DNA of 64,000 nucleotides, taken from contig OZ244870.1 of the NCBI GenBank assembly GCA_965221205.1, forward strand, positions 2,542,001 to 2,606,000. The letters are read 5' to 3'. The translations under genes were made by a program, and so were the position numbers. Origin of the DNA: CBDFMG01 sp965221205 [NCBI: bacterium] (GTDB lineage: Bacteria > SM23-31). The notes beneath the pieces are model-generated. The model did no database searches, had not been told where the DNA came from, and saw nothing but the letters and a program-made list of their open reading frames with translations. The number at the start of each line of letters is the position of its first letter. The stretch's first letter is position 1. Positions 9,184 to 17,937 of the stretch are shown in pieces.

Positions 9184-10203
9184 TCACGAGAATTGTTCTA
9201 AAAACCGGAGATCATTTTCATAAAAAAGCCGAATATCATCTATCTTGTATTTTAACATAGCTATACGCTCAATACCAATACCCCATGCATACCCTGTGTA
9301 TTTTTCTGGATCATATCCTACTGCTTCAAACACAGCAGGATCAACCATGCCGGCGCCTGATATTTCAATCCATCCGGTGCCTTTACAAACAGAACATCCT
9401 TTACCACCACACAATATGCAAGTAAAATCATATTCGACACTCGGCTCAGTGAACGGGAAAAATCCCGAACGAAACCGGATATCGATTTTTGGCCCGAATA
9501 GAGCGCGGGCGAATGTCAGTAAAGCTCCTTTAAGCTCCGCAAGAGTAACTCCCTCATCAACGTAAAGTCCCTCAACCTGATAAAATACCGGTGAATGTGT
9601 CGCATCAGGGGTGTCTTTCCGGAATACCCTTCCTGGAGCAATAATGCGGATTGGAGGTTCCTGATTTTCCATGACCCTTATCTGGACAGGAGATGTGTGT
9701 GTCCGCAACAATTTGCCGTTATTAAGATAAAAAGTATCCTGCAAATCCCGTGCTGGGTGGTTTTGTGGGATGTTTAGTGCTTCAAAATTGTAATAATCTG
9801 TTTCTATATCTGGACCCGTAGCAATTTCAAATCCCATACCTTCAAAAATTCCGATTATTTCCTGTTGAATAAGCGTTAGAGGGTGCAGTCTCCCTACAAA
9901 TACATCCCTTCCGGGAAGTGTCAAATCGACGGTAGCATCCTTCGTGATTTTTTTTTCTACTTCTTCACGTTTTTTCTCTATAAGCTTCGTGACATTGCTC
10001 TTTAAATCGTTGATCTGTTGACCAAACTGTGGCTTTTCCTGTGGTGATACTCCGGATAATTCTTTAAAAAGATGAGTGATGATACCTGCTTTTCTTCCGA
10101 GATACTTTATGTGTACGTTACTGATCGCATCAAGATCATTGCACGTATCTAAGTCGATCTCAAAATCGCTATAGATTTTGCTTATTTTATCAGAAAAAGT
10201 CAT
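9184..10203 (-). CDS. pheS: Phenylalanyl-tRNA synthetase alpha subunit
   Basis: This 339-residue catalytic subunit of the phenylalanyl-tRNA synthetase has an N-terminal coiled coil (residues 1-90) followed by the class II core. Motif 2 is seen as RIIAPGRVFRKDTPDATH and motif 3 as GYAWGIGIERIAMLKY. FTCILCGGKGCSVCKGTGW is the cysteine-rich insertion common in bacterial PheS. It is intact and full-length. A hairpin followed by a T-tract lies in the 170-bp gap before it (10268-10305), so pheST expression may be adjusted separately from the ribosomal genes upstream. Confidence 0.97.
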   Translation of the reverse strand: MTFSDKISKIYSDFEIDLDTCNDLDAISNVHIKYLGRKAGIITHLFKELSGVSPQEKPQFGQQINDLKSNVTKLIEKKREEVEKKITKDATVDLTLPGRDVFVGRLHPLTLIQQEIIGIFEGMGFEIATGPDIETDYYNFEALNIPQNHPARDLQDTFYLNNGKLLRTHTSPVQIRVMENQEPPIRIIAPGRVFRKDTPDATHSPVFYQVEGLYVDEGVTLAELKGALLTFARALFGPKIDIRFRSGFFPFTEPSVEYDFTCILCGGKGCSVCKGTGWIEISGAGMVDPAVFEAVGYDPEKYTGYAWGIGIERIAMLKYKIDDIRLFYENDLRFLEQFS

Positions 10204-10267
10204 ATTTTCAAGATTAGATCAAAAGTTCGACGAGACAGCGTTTCCACTCACGACATTCTTCAAAAAG

Positions 10268-10305
10268 AAAAAACCCTGATTTCACTATTTCGAACAAGGC
10301 TTTTT
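10268..10305 (-). terminator. Rho-independent terminator or attenuator between rplT and pheS
   Basis: On the minus strand AAAAAGCCTTG can pair with CAGGGTTTTTT (11 bp including two G-U pairs) around a loop of about 16 nt, and T-rich sequence follows. It lies downstream of rplT and upstream of pheS. It could end the rplT transcript or attenuate pheST. Confidence 0.5.
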
Positions 10306-10375
10306 ACATAATGTGATCTATGTAGCGCCACGTTGTGTGCATCATGTCACAATATATACGAAAATAAAAAATATA

Positions 10376-10729
10376 CTAAGCGGCAGATTTAGCCTGTTCT
10401 ACAAGCGACTTAAAAACGCCCGGCTCTCGCACTGCAAGATCAGCTAATGTCTTACGAGATATAATAATATCAGATTTTTTCAAAGCGTTCATAAATTCCG
10501 AATAAGACAAACCATGCTCTCTGGCTGCAGCGTTAATGCGGACTATCCAGAGTTTTCTGAATACCCGTTTCCGCTGTCTCCGGTCACGATATGAATATAG
10601 CAGTGCCTTCGATACAGAGTCTTTGGCTCGCTTTAGCAGTTTGCTACGCGCCCCCCGAAATCCCTTGGCTGCTTTGAGTATTTTTTTTCGCCGCTGTCTG
10701 GACGCTACTGCGTTTGTCACTCTCGGCAT
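10376..10729 (-). CDS. rplT: 50S ribosomal protein L20
   Basis: This 117-residue, strongly basic protein is the standard length for L20, an early assembly protein of the large subunit and often a repressor of its own operon. Typical sequence includes [19 protein letters not shown] and the arginine-rich [21 protein letters not shown] clear AAAGGAG lies 6 bases upstream of the ATG. It follows rpmI by about 90 bp, the usual order infC-rpmI-rplT. Confidence 0.98.
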   Translation of the reverse strand: MPRVTNAVASRQRRKKILKAAKGFRGARSKLLKRAKDSVSKALLYSYRDRRQRKRVFRKLWIVRINAAAREHGLSYSEFMNALKKSDIIISRKTLADLAVREPGVFKSLVEQAKSAA

Positions 10730-10820
10730 GTGTTTCTCCTTTTACAGATATCAGTACTTATGAAAACATTAATACTATCATGTAATGTTTGAATTGCAAT
10801 TTTTAATGGAAGTGGAATAC

Positions 10821-11015
10821 TTACTTTACTAACATTCTGTTAATTCTGCTCATGTCTACTTTTGTGACCATGGTAGTCTGTCTTAGGTTCCGTTTCCGCT
10901 TTGGTGATTTTTTTGTAAATATGTGATTCGCGTTTGCTCTTTCGCGCTTTACTTTTCCGCTCGAAGTAACTTTAAACCGTTTAGCGGCGGCTCTGCGTGT
11001 TCTTATTTTTGGCAT
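10821..11015 (-). CDS. rpmI: 50S ribosomal protein L35
   Basis: This 64-residue basic protein starts [20 protein letters not shown], the characteristic L35 N-terminus, and ends with [12 protein letters not shown]. It is a component of the large ribosomal subunit. It starts 14 bp after the infC stop codon, so translation is probably coupled to infC. Confidence 0.98.
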   Translation of the reverse strand: MPKIRTRRAAAKRFKVTSSGKVKRERANANHIFTKKSPKRKRNLRQTTMVTKVDMSRINRMLVK

Positions 11016-11029
11016 TATATAATCCTATG

Positions 11030-11569
11030 TTAAGAATTTTTACTCAACACTGTTACTAATGTATTACCTTCTCTCGAAAGAGGAACATCGATTCTCGCAA
11101 CATCTTCAAGGGAACTTTGAAAATCTTGCATCAACCCTCTTCCAATTTCCATATGCATCATTTCACGCCCTCGAAAAACCATTGAAACTTTTACACGGTC
11201 ACCCTGCTCAATAAACTTCCTGGCATGTCTCGCTTTTGTCTCCATATCGTTTTTGTCAATTTTAGGACGCATTCTGATTTCTTTTACAACAATAGTGTGC
11301 TGTTTTTTACGACCTTCTTTCTCTTTTTTTGAAATTTCATACTTGTATTTGCCGTAATCTAAAATTTTACATACCGGTGGCGATACATTTGGAGCAATTT
11401 CAATAAGATCCAAGCCAGCGTCTGTTGCTTTTTCAAGAGCCTCAGCAATTTCAACTACACCAACTTGATTTCCCTTTTCATTAATAAGCCTCACCTGCGG
11501 TGCGCGAATATCACGATTTACTCTTGTGCGTCGTAATTTTGTTTTGCCACGGTATCGATCGTGTCTTAT
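11030..11569 (-). CDS. infC: Translation initiation factor IF-3 (ATA start codon)
   Basis: IF-3 keeps the 30S subunit free and rejects wrong start codons. The first standard start codon in this frame is a GTG at 11492-11494, but the family-typical N-terminus continues upstream without a stop (TRVNRDIRAPQVRLINEKG). It runs to an ATA at 11567-11569, preceded by AAGGAGG with a 5-base spacer. Starting there gives 179 residues, the normal IF-3 length. No ATG, GTG or TTG lies between the ribosome-binding site and the GTG. IF-3 genes commonly begin at rare codons such as AUU so that IF-3 represses its own synthesis. The ATA overlaps the thrS stop codon. Confidence 0.93.
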   Translation of the reverse strand: MRHDRYRGKTKLRRTRVNRDIRAPQVRLINEKGNQVGVVEIAEALEKATDAGLDLIEIAPNVSPPVCKILDYGKYKYEISKKEKEGRKKQHTIVVKEIRMRPKIDKNDMETKARHARKFIEQGDRVKVSMVFRGREMMHMEIGRGLMQDFQSSLEDVARIDVPLSREGNTLVTVLSKNS

Positions 11570-13500
11570 TGCCGCCTCCTTATTTTGTCAACAATTTGAT
11601 TTTGAAAGTCCTGAACACTCATAAGACCGAGATCTCCCTCTTTCCCCTGTCGTACAGAAACTTTCCCGGATTCAACTTCTTTATCGCCAACAATGAGCAT
11701 ATAGGATGCTTTTTTTAGTTCATTGTCTCGTATTTTATATCCAACCTTTTCATTTCGGTGATCAAGATTGACACGAATCCTGTCCTGGGAAAATTTACTA
11801 TAAAGTGACTTCGCAAACTCATGGTGCTTTTCACTAACGGGAATAATTACAACCTGCTCAGGAGCAAGCCACAGTGGAAATCTCCCACCATAATGCTCAA
11901 TCAATATTCCTATAAACCGCTCAACAGAACCAAAAATAGCTCTGTGTATCATGACTGGTGTTTCTTTTTGTCCCGATTTTCCGATATACGATGCACCGAG
12001 GCGTTCAGGCATCGAAAAATCAAGCTGTATAGTACCACACTGCCACATTCTTCCGAGACAGTCCTTAATATGAAAATCTATCTTAGGTCCATAAAAAGCA
12101 CCCTCACCCTTACTCACTTTGTAGTCAATTCCCAGTGTGGTGAGAGCATCAGCCAAAACACTTTCGGAAAAATCCCAGATTTCCTGCGATCCTATTGCTT
12201 TTTGAGGCTTCGTCGATAATTCTATAAAAGCATTTTCAAATCCAAAAGTGTTGTATATTTCCAATGTCAAACGTATAATGTTTATAATTTCGTTTTTCAT
12301 ATGATCTCGTGTGCAATACACATGCGCATCATCCTGAGTAAACTGCCTTACACGCAGCAAACCATGCAATACTCCGCTCTTTTCGTGCCGGTGCACAAGA
12401 CCTAACTCCGACATTTTCAGAGGGAAATCTTTGTAAGACCACATTCTGTTATTATAAACAAGGAGTCCCCCGGGACAGTTCATCGGTTTAATGGTATAAT
12501 CATTACTATCGATCTTGGTGAAGTACATATTCTCTTTATAATGGTCCCAATGACCGCTCTTATGCCATAATTCATCGTTTAAAATAATCGGAGTTTTGAG
12601 CTCCTGATACCCTTCCCTCTGATGAACCTCACGCCAATAATCAAGAATTTGGTTGTATAGAATCATCCCTTTGCCGTGCCAGAACACAAAACCAGGAGCT
12701 TCTGGCTGAAAGCTGAAGAGATCAAGTTCTTTTCCCAATTTGCGGTGATCACGAAGCTTGGACTCCCTTAAAAATTCCAAATGTTCTTTAAGCTGCTGTT
12801 CTTTTGGGAATGATACACCATAAATGCGCTGAAGCATTTTATTGCGTTCATCTCCCCGCCAATATGCACCTGCAAGGCTTGTCAGCTTAATGTGTTTTAT
12901 TTTTCCAGTAGACGGCAAATGGGGACCTCTACAGAGGTCAACAAATTCTCCCTGAGTATATACTTTTTTAGTCTCATCATCATCGATATCATCTAGTATC
13001 TCAAGCTTATATTTTTCATTGCGGTTGAAAAAGATCTTTCTGGCTTCTTGTGAATCTACAATTTTACTGTTGATTGGAAGATCTTCTTTGATAATCTTCT
13101 GCATCTCGTCTTCAATGTGTTCGAGTTCTTCGGGTGTCAGCGACACATCCAAATCGATATCATAATAGAAACCTGTATCAATCGGAGGTCCTATAGCAAT
13201 CTGAGCATCAGGCCAGAGCCGTTTAACGGCTTGAGCCATAAGATGAGACGTACTGTGCCAGTATATTTCTTGCCCTTCGGCGGAATTAAACGTTAAAACT
13301 TCAAGAGAACCGTCTGATTCCAGTGGAGAATCAAGGTCGATAAGCGTTCCGTTGAACTTTGCTCCGACGGTATCCTTATGCAAACGGATGCCTATGGCTT
13401 TTGCGACATCGAGGGCTGTAGATTCAGAAGCAAAATCCTTTTTACTTCCGTCAGGCAGTGTAATCTCAATTTTATTATTTATTTCGACTTCTGAATTCAT
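11566..13500 (-). CDS. thrS: Threonyl-tRNA synthetase
   Basis: This 644-residue class II synthetase charges tRNA-Thr. Its domains are an N-terminal TGS domain (about 10-70, ITLPDGSKKDF), the N2 editing domain with HSTSHLMAQAVKRLWPDA (about 80-100), the catalytic core with IKPMNCPGGLLVY (zinc-binding Cys), RVRQFTQDDAHVYC and WQCGTIQLDFSMPERL, and a C-terminal anticodon-binding domain (PLWLAPEQVVIIPV onward). The usual CPGH appears as CPGG. The stop codon overlaps the infC start, and its last codons form the infC Shine-Dalgarno sequence. It starts 37 bp after tRNA-Val. Confidence 0.97.
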   Translation of the reverse strand: MNSEVEINNKIEITLPDGSKKDFASESTALDVAKAIGIRLHKDTVGAKFNGTLIDLDSPLESDGSLEVLTFNSAEGQEIYWHSTSHLMAQAVKRLWPDAQIAIGPPIDTGFYYDIDLDVSLTPEELEHIEDEMQKIIKEDLPINSKIVDSQEARKIFFNRNEKYKLEILDDIDDDETKKVYTQGEFVDLCRGPHLPSTGKIKHIKLTSLAGAYWRGDERNKMLQRIYGVSFPKEQQLKEHLEFLRESKLRDHRKLGKELDLFSFQPEAPGFVFWHGKGMILYNQILDYWREVHQREGYQELKTPIILNDELWHKSGHWDHYKENMYFTKIDSNDYTIKPMNCPGGLLVYNNRMWSYKDFPLKMSELGLVHRHEKSGVLHGLLRVRQFTQDDAHVYCTRDHMKNEIINIIRLTLEIYNTFGFENAFIELSTKPQKAIGSQEIWDFSESVLADALTTLGIDYKVSKGEGAFYGPKIDFHIKDCLGRMWQCGTIQLDFSMPERLGASYIGKSGQKETPVMIHRAIFGSVERFIGILIEHYGGRFPLWLAPEQVVIIPVSEKHHEFAKSLYSKFSQDRIRVNLDHRNEKVGYKIRDNELKKASYMLIVGDKEVESGKVSVRQGKEGDLGLMSVQDFQNQIVDKIRRRQ

Positions 13501-13537
13501 TAAAAAGTAATTAAAAGGTTTTTGAATTTATCAATTG

Positions 13538-13611
13538 TGGGCGATACTGGATTCGAACCAGTGACTTCTTGCACGTCAAGCAAGCACTCTAACCAACTGA
13601 GCTAATCGCCC
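13538..13611 (-). tRNA. tRNA-Val (anticodon GAC)
   Basis: The cloverleaf on the minus strand has the acceptor GGGCGAT paired with ATCGCCC. The anticodon stem CTTGC/GCAAG carries the loop TTGACGT, giving anticodon GAC, and the T arm is standard. CCA is not encoded. It is 37 bp upstream of thrS and follows a T-tailed hairpin, so it may be cut from the thrS leader transcript. Confidence 0.94.
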
Positions 13612-13620
13612 ATTCAAAAA

Positions 13621-13663
13621 ATTATAAAAAATGGCGTGCCAACCATCAGTGCAACACGCCATT
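13621..13663 (-). terminator. T-tailed hairpin in the tRNA-Val/thrS leader (terminator or attenuator)
   Basis: On the minus strand AATGGCGTG pairs perfectly with CACGCCATT over 9 bp with a 16-nt loop, followed directly by TTTTTATAA and a second T-run. It lies between a strong promoter match (13757-13785) and tRNA-Val/thrS. It is therefore either an attenuator of that operon or the end of an upstream short transcript. Confidence 0.6.
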
Positions 13664-13756
13664 CAAAACTTAACTACTTCATTTCTGCTATTATTCTCCT
13701 AGGCGTTTTCTGTTTCCGGTATCGTTGGCAATAAAAATTTACTATTAAAATATGAA

Positions 13757-13785
13757 AATATAATTAATATTACTTTGAAAATCAA
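13757..13785 (-). promoter_or_regulatory. Sigma70-type promoter for tRNA-Val and the thrS operon
   Basis: Reading the minus strand, TTGATT (13780-13785) and TATATT (13757-13762) are separated by exactly 17 bases. This is a near-consensus promoter pointing at tRNA-Val-thrS-infC-rpmI-rplT. The predicted transcript would have a leader of about 140 nt containing the T-tailed hairpin. Confidence 0.5.
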
Positions 13786-13789
13786 GGAT

Positions 13790-14846
13790 TTTACAACTGG
13801 AGTTTACCCACTTTTATTTTCCTGCCATTATTATTACACATCATCATAATTGTGTCTTTACTATGCTACCATTATGCCATCTTATACTTTTCTTAGTTAC
13901 ACGATAGAAATGTCTTGACATAGCTAAGAGAGTTCAGCCTTATTCATACACTGGATAATATAGAAGCTTCGTTATGAGTGAAAAGATTAATGTCATAGCT
14001 GCGCTTAAAGAGTAGGAAAGAAAACTGCTCGCACAAGCAAATACCATACGTGAAGCTATCACCTATTCTGCAAGATGGGCTTAATATTTCAGATAACGAA
14101 GTTGCTAACGAGTGCAGAAGATTTAAAATTTTCAATTGGCATATCTGAAGCGATCAGAAGATCGAATGAACTGCGTATAACGATAGATCTGCGTTTCAGC
14201 CAACGAGCGTTGATGATAGCCGCTGGCCTGTTTCCATGCTTTGTGTACCCTTTACGTCGGATCACCATGATGACCTCATCCAGAGCAAGCGCGTCAAAAA
14301 CCCCTTGTATTGGTCATAGGCCCCATCCCTATCTATCGCCTCCACGACGCCGCGCATCATCAATACTATGGGTCGTTCGGGTCTGCGCCTACGCCCACAC
14401 CGTTTGGTTCCTCCATATTGGCGGACCTTCCACGTGCCCTCGCCCTATACATTCAAGCCAGTCGGAAACTACGACCTAATCTAACTGGAGAGGGCTTGCC
14501 TCGTTTCAAGACACTGTAATTTGGTGGTTGGGATTATAGATTTGTTTCGCTACGGATAGATGTTAGCAAATCCTTAGCCTCAGAATCTAATGGCTTTTCA
14601 CTGCGCAACTTATTCATCGCATCACGTAGCATTGGAGGCTTCCAATCACGGTCCGGGTATTCTTCAAAGGGGAAAAGCTGCGAGCGCGGAATGGGCCAAC
14701 CAACAGGTTAAAAGTCGGCTGGGCTGTACAATTCTCAATCGAATGATCCATTTAGGAAAACCGGACGCTTATACCATAGAAAAAATCAACTGATCAAGAA
14801 AGAACACCAGCACGACACCTTCGAGATTTTTCATGCAACAAAGCCC
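13790..14846. other. About 1 kb of degenerate DNA without an intact gene
   Basis: No ORF in this stretch looks like a gene. The right part (about 14200-14800) is more GC-rich than the thrS side and contains short pieces that read like decayed coding DNA. One is a minus-strand frame at about 14533-14695 encoding PVGWPIPRSQLFPFEEYPD and then LRDAMNKLRSEKPLDS before a stop. Another minus-strand piece near 14210-14270 reads DEVIMVIRRKGYTKHGN. I do not recognise the source genes. The region may be the remains of sequences that arrived with the receptor genes next to it. Confidence 0.4.
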
Positions 14847-17621
14847 CTAAAAACTGTAAGTAAACTTTCCGTACCAGAACGCGCCGCTGTAACCAAATGG
14901 GGTAAACCGGCTGTACTTATTGGCAGCGGCAGCATTCGTATTTTCATCCGAATAGGTATTAAGGATGTTCTGTGCGCCAACACTTACCATTAATCCATTA
15001 GTAAGCGAATAACTCGACTCGAGATCGAACAGTTTGAACTCGCTTCCGTAGGTTTGTTGATCACTGTCATCCCACCAGGATGAGTAGTAACTCCAGCGAC
15101 CCAGGACGCCTAGATTGCCTGTTAAGGCTTGTATCAGAGTCAGACTGGTGCGGTTGCTGGGAAGGCTTTCCTGCAATTCCCTGATGCGTCTATCGCCGAG
15201 AGTCTCGGGGTTGTGTTTGGTAACCTCTGTGTTTGTGAGGTTGTAGGCGAAGATCAGTTCGCCGGCCGGCCCCGTCGGAGTAGTAATGACAATGTCCACA
15301 CCATTGGTTCTTGTCTCAAAATCGTTGATAAAGTAGCGGAAGTTTGCTAAGTTGCGCACGTAAGGCACTTCTCCATCTCCACCCACTCCATCTGCTCCAT
15401 GCTCGAACAGTATGATCTGTTCCTCCGTAAGGTTCTCCTGAACAGAGAAGTCCTGCGAGAGGGCAAGGCGATCTCTCACCCGGATTTCGAAGTAGTCGAT
15501 CGTTACGTCGAACCCCGGAAGATCAAGAACAAAACCAGCGGTGAAGTTCTTCGACTTTTCAACTTCGAGAGACTTGCTCCCCACCAGCCTGGCGACGGGG
15601 TTGTTCGAGGGAATGGTGCCGTTGTTCACCAGATCACCCAGAGTCACATCAAATTGAGTCGATACATTGAAAGCATTCTGCTGCCCGGGCGTCGGTGCCC
15701 TGAAACCGGTGCTGTAACTGCTGCGTATTTTCAGGTCGTCGCTGAAGCCGTAGTTGGTCGCCAGCTTATAGTTGGTGGTGGTGCCAAAATCATCGAAGTC
15801 TTCATGGCGCAGCGCAGCACCCAGAAGCCAGTTCTCAAGCGGGTAGTACTCGGCCTCGGTATAGACGGAGGCGTTGGAGCGGTCAAAAGTGCCGGCAGAA
15901 AGAGGAGGGAACCCATTAAAGCCATTAGACGCTGAGCTGAATCCCTGAGTGGCCAAAGGGCCTATAGCCCAAGAAGCTTCATCGCCGGCCACGATTTCAA
16001 ATGTTTCCGTGCGATACTCGAGGCCCGCAGCAAGGAAAAGCTGTTTGTTGACCAGTTTGGTAAAGTCGAGGTTCACATTAGTGTCCGTCTGAATGTAGTC
16101 TCCTGGATCAAATGAGGTCGGCGAATCGGGGCCGAGAGAAGCGTTCACGGTATTAAAAATGAAGAAGTCGGAGTGATGTTGACCATACGAGGCAGAGAGA
16201 TCCCAGGTGAACGTCGGTTGCGGACTCGGATTCGTCCCCTTAACTCCAACCAGGAAAGAGACATCCTGCGTATTGGCGCCAAATCGGGGCGTAAAACCAC
16301 CGGGTCTTCCAGGAAAATTTCCCTGTTGTTCCTGGAACGTAAAACAATTGTCGTCATTAAAAACCTGTGCCAGGGCATCGGCATCCGGCGCGTTATTGGT
16401 GACCGCCACGTTGGGGCAATCACCACCCATATTCACACCATCTAGATCACCGACAAGTAACGTTTGACCTCCGTCTCCACTGAATACGGCAGCCCGTGTA
16501 TTGGGGTTGCGATAGTAGAACCCGCCTTCCACTTCCTTGGTGGCAAGATTGCCGTGACCGTACAAGGAAATGTTGTCCGTCAGGCTGGCGCCGTAGTTAG
16601 CGAAGAACTTCGCGTCGTTTCTAATGATAGGTTGACCCGATTTCTGAGCGGGGTTGGTCACGTGGGTATTACCCGCAGCGATCAGAGCTTTGGCGTCATT
16701 TCGCTGCACGGAGCGGACGGTCTCGCCAGCGTTGCCGTACTCCAGGCTGAGATTGGCCCACGCTCTTTCGCTGCCCAAACCCATATTACCAGCGACGGCA
16801 TACGTGAAACCATCACCTTCCTGGAAAATGCCGGGTTTAAATTCGATAGACCCTCCTCTGTAACTGTCTTTCAGTTGAAAATTCATCACCCCGGCAATGG
16901 CGTCGGAACCATACTGCGCGGACGCGCCGTCGCGCAGTACTTCTACCTGCCGCAGGGCGATGGACGGGATAGGGGAAATATCAGCCCCCTGCGCTCCATC
17001 GGCGACACCGTTGCCCGACCAGGAAATCACCGAGGCGCGGTGGCGGCGCTTGCCGTTGACGAGTACCAGCGTGTGATCGGGCGCAAGCCCCCGCAAGCTG
17101 GCCGGTCGGACGACGATCGCTGCATCACCGCTGATGGGCTTGCTGACGTTGTACGAAAGCACGATATTTCTTATAAGATCGGGTAAATCCGTGCCGCCTT
17201 GCTTGACGATGTCTTCGCTCTTGACAACGTCAACAGGCACGGCCGAATCAATTATGGAACGCGGCTGCCCGCGCGAACCGACTCCGGTAACAACGATCTC
17301 ATCTGTTCCGAACACGTCAGCTTCCAGACTGAAATTCAGATTTGAGGTATCATCTCCCGGCGAAAGAACTCTTTCAACGGTTTCGTATCCGACGAAACTG
17401 ACGACAAGTGTGTAGTCCTCATTGTTGGTATACTGAAACGAGAACCGCCCGTCAACACCTGTTGAAGCGCCGATAGACGTGCCCTGAACAGCCGCATTTG
17501 CACCGACCAAGGGATCGCCTGTTTCGGCGTCAGTAATAACTCCTGTGTGTTCCTGTCCAAACGAGGGCGTCACGAGAGTAAGAATTAAGAAAAATAACCC
17601 TGAAGTAGTAACTCTTTTCAT
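14847..17621 (-). CDS. TonB-dependent outer-membrane receptor with carboxypeptidase-regulatory N-domain (copy B)
   Basis: This is a 924-residue outer-membrane transporter. It has a signal peptide (MKRVTTSGLFFLILTLVTPSFG), a CarboxypepD_reg-like domain (about 25-100, GVITDAETGDPLVGANAAV), a plug domain (about 115-230, starting TDEIVVTGVGSRGQPRSI, with VEVLRDGASAQYGSDAIAG) and a 22-strand-type barrel ending in an aromatic residue (WYGKFTYSF). The ATG has AAAGGAGAGC just upstream. It is much richer in G+C than the housekeeping genes and is a near-duplicate of the neighbouring gene. The substrate is unknown. The plug is of the general TonB receptor type, and no SusD partner gene is present. Confidence 0.93.
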   Translation of the reverse strand: MKRVTTSGLFFLILTLVTPSFGQEHTGVITDAETGDPLVGANAAVQGTSIGASTGVDGRFSFQYTNNEDYTLVVSFVGYETVERVLSPGDDTSNLNFSLEADVFGTDEIVVTGVGSRGQPRSIIDSAVPVDVVKSEDIVKQGGTDLPDLIRNIVLSYNVSKPISGDAAIVVRPASLRGLAPDHTLVLVNGKRRHRASVISWSGNGVADGAQGADISPIPSIALRQVEVLRDGASAQYGSDAIAGVMNFQLKDSYRGGSIEFKPGIFQEGDGFTYAVAGNMGLGSERAWANLSLEYGNAGETVRSVQRNDAKALIAAGNTHVTNPAQKSGQPIIRNDAKFFANYGASLTDNISLYGHGNLATKEVEGGFYYRNPNTRAAVFSGDGGQTLLVGDLDGVNMGGDCPNVAVTNNAPDADALAQVFNDDNCFTFQEQQGNFPGRPGGFTPRFGANTQDVSFLVGVKGTNPSPQPTFTWDLSASYGQHHSDFFIFNTVNASLGPDSPTSFDPGDYIQTDTNVNLDFTKLVNKQLFLAAGLEYRTETFEIVAGDEASWAIGPLATQGFSSASNGFNGFPPLSAGTFDRSNASVYTEAEYYPLENWLLGAALRHEDFDDFGTTTNYKLATNYGFSDDLKIRSSYSTGFRAPTPGQQNAFNVSTQFDVTLGDLVNNGTIPSNNPVARLVGSKSLEVEKSKNFTAGFVLDLPGFDVTIDYFEIRVRDRLALSQDFSVQENLTEEQIILFEHGADGVGGDGEVPYVRNLANFRYFINDFETRTNGVDIVITTPTGPAGELIFAYNLTNTEVTKHNPETLGDRRIRELQESLPSNRTSLTLIQALTGNLGVLGRWSYYSSWWDDSDQQTYGSEFKLFDLESSYSLTNGLMVSVGAQNILNTYSDENTNAAAANKYSRFTPFGYSGAFWYGKFTYSF

Positions 17622-17838
17622 TCTGCTCTCCTTTCAAGAGCAAAGTCCTGAATTATATACAAAAGCAAACAAAAAAAGCCACTTAGAGCTACTCTAGTGA
17701 CAATTTTTGTTGGGGTTCCACTCGCTTTCTAAGAGTACGTACACGTTCTCAGACATGCCTGGTATAAGCGCCTGTATTAGGTTTCTAAAGGGGGCGGTTC
17801 ACCGGATTTTTCGGTTTCGTTATTCTATGTTTTTACCC

Positions 17839-17912
17839 ATTTTAGATGATAGTTTTATATCAAAATCAAGAAACTTTAATGATCCTATTTAATTGACAAT
17901 ATCTAATATCTA
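17839..17912 (-). pseudogene. yceI remnant between the two receptor copies
   Basis: About 70 bp here match the 5' end of the larger yceI pseudogene at 21540-21612, both in DNA and in translation (GSLKFLDFDIKLSSK against GSLKFRDFDINLSSK). The reading frame then ends. Compared with the other copy, this one carries a 7-bp tandem duplication (AATATCT twice, 17898-17911). It shows that the duplicated unit once held a yceI piece next to the receptor gene. Confidence 0.7.
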
Positions 17913-17937
17913 CAAGATTTTCCATGCAGCAAAGCCC

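Noticed and set aside
11500-11718. Plus-strand ORF overlapping infC and thrS
   Set aside because: This is a shadow of two well-supported minus-strand genes.
13612-13785. T-box riboswitch upstream of thrS
   Set aside because: No T-box core sequence or specifier stem-loop is visible, and such elements are largely confined to Gram-positive groups. Only a simple T-tailed hairpin is supported.
15399-15935. Plus-strand ORF of 178 codons, and its twin at 18496-19032
   Set aside because: These are antisense shadows of the receptor barrel. The apparent conservation between the two copies only reflects the duplication.
16464-17186. Plus-strand ORF of 240 codons, and its twin at 19561-20283
   Set aside because: Both lie antisense to the conserved plug region of the receptor genes and open only because of the high G+C. 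They have no ribosome-binding site or family features.
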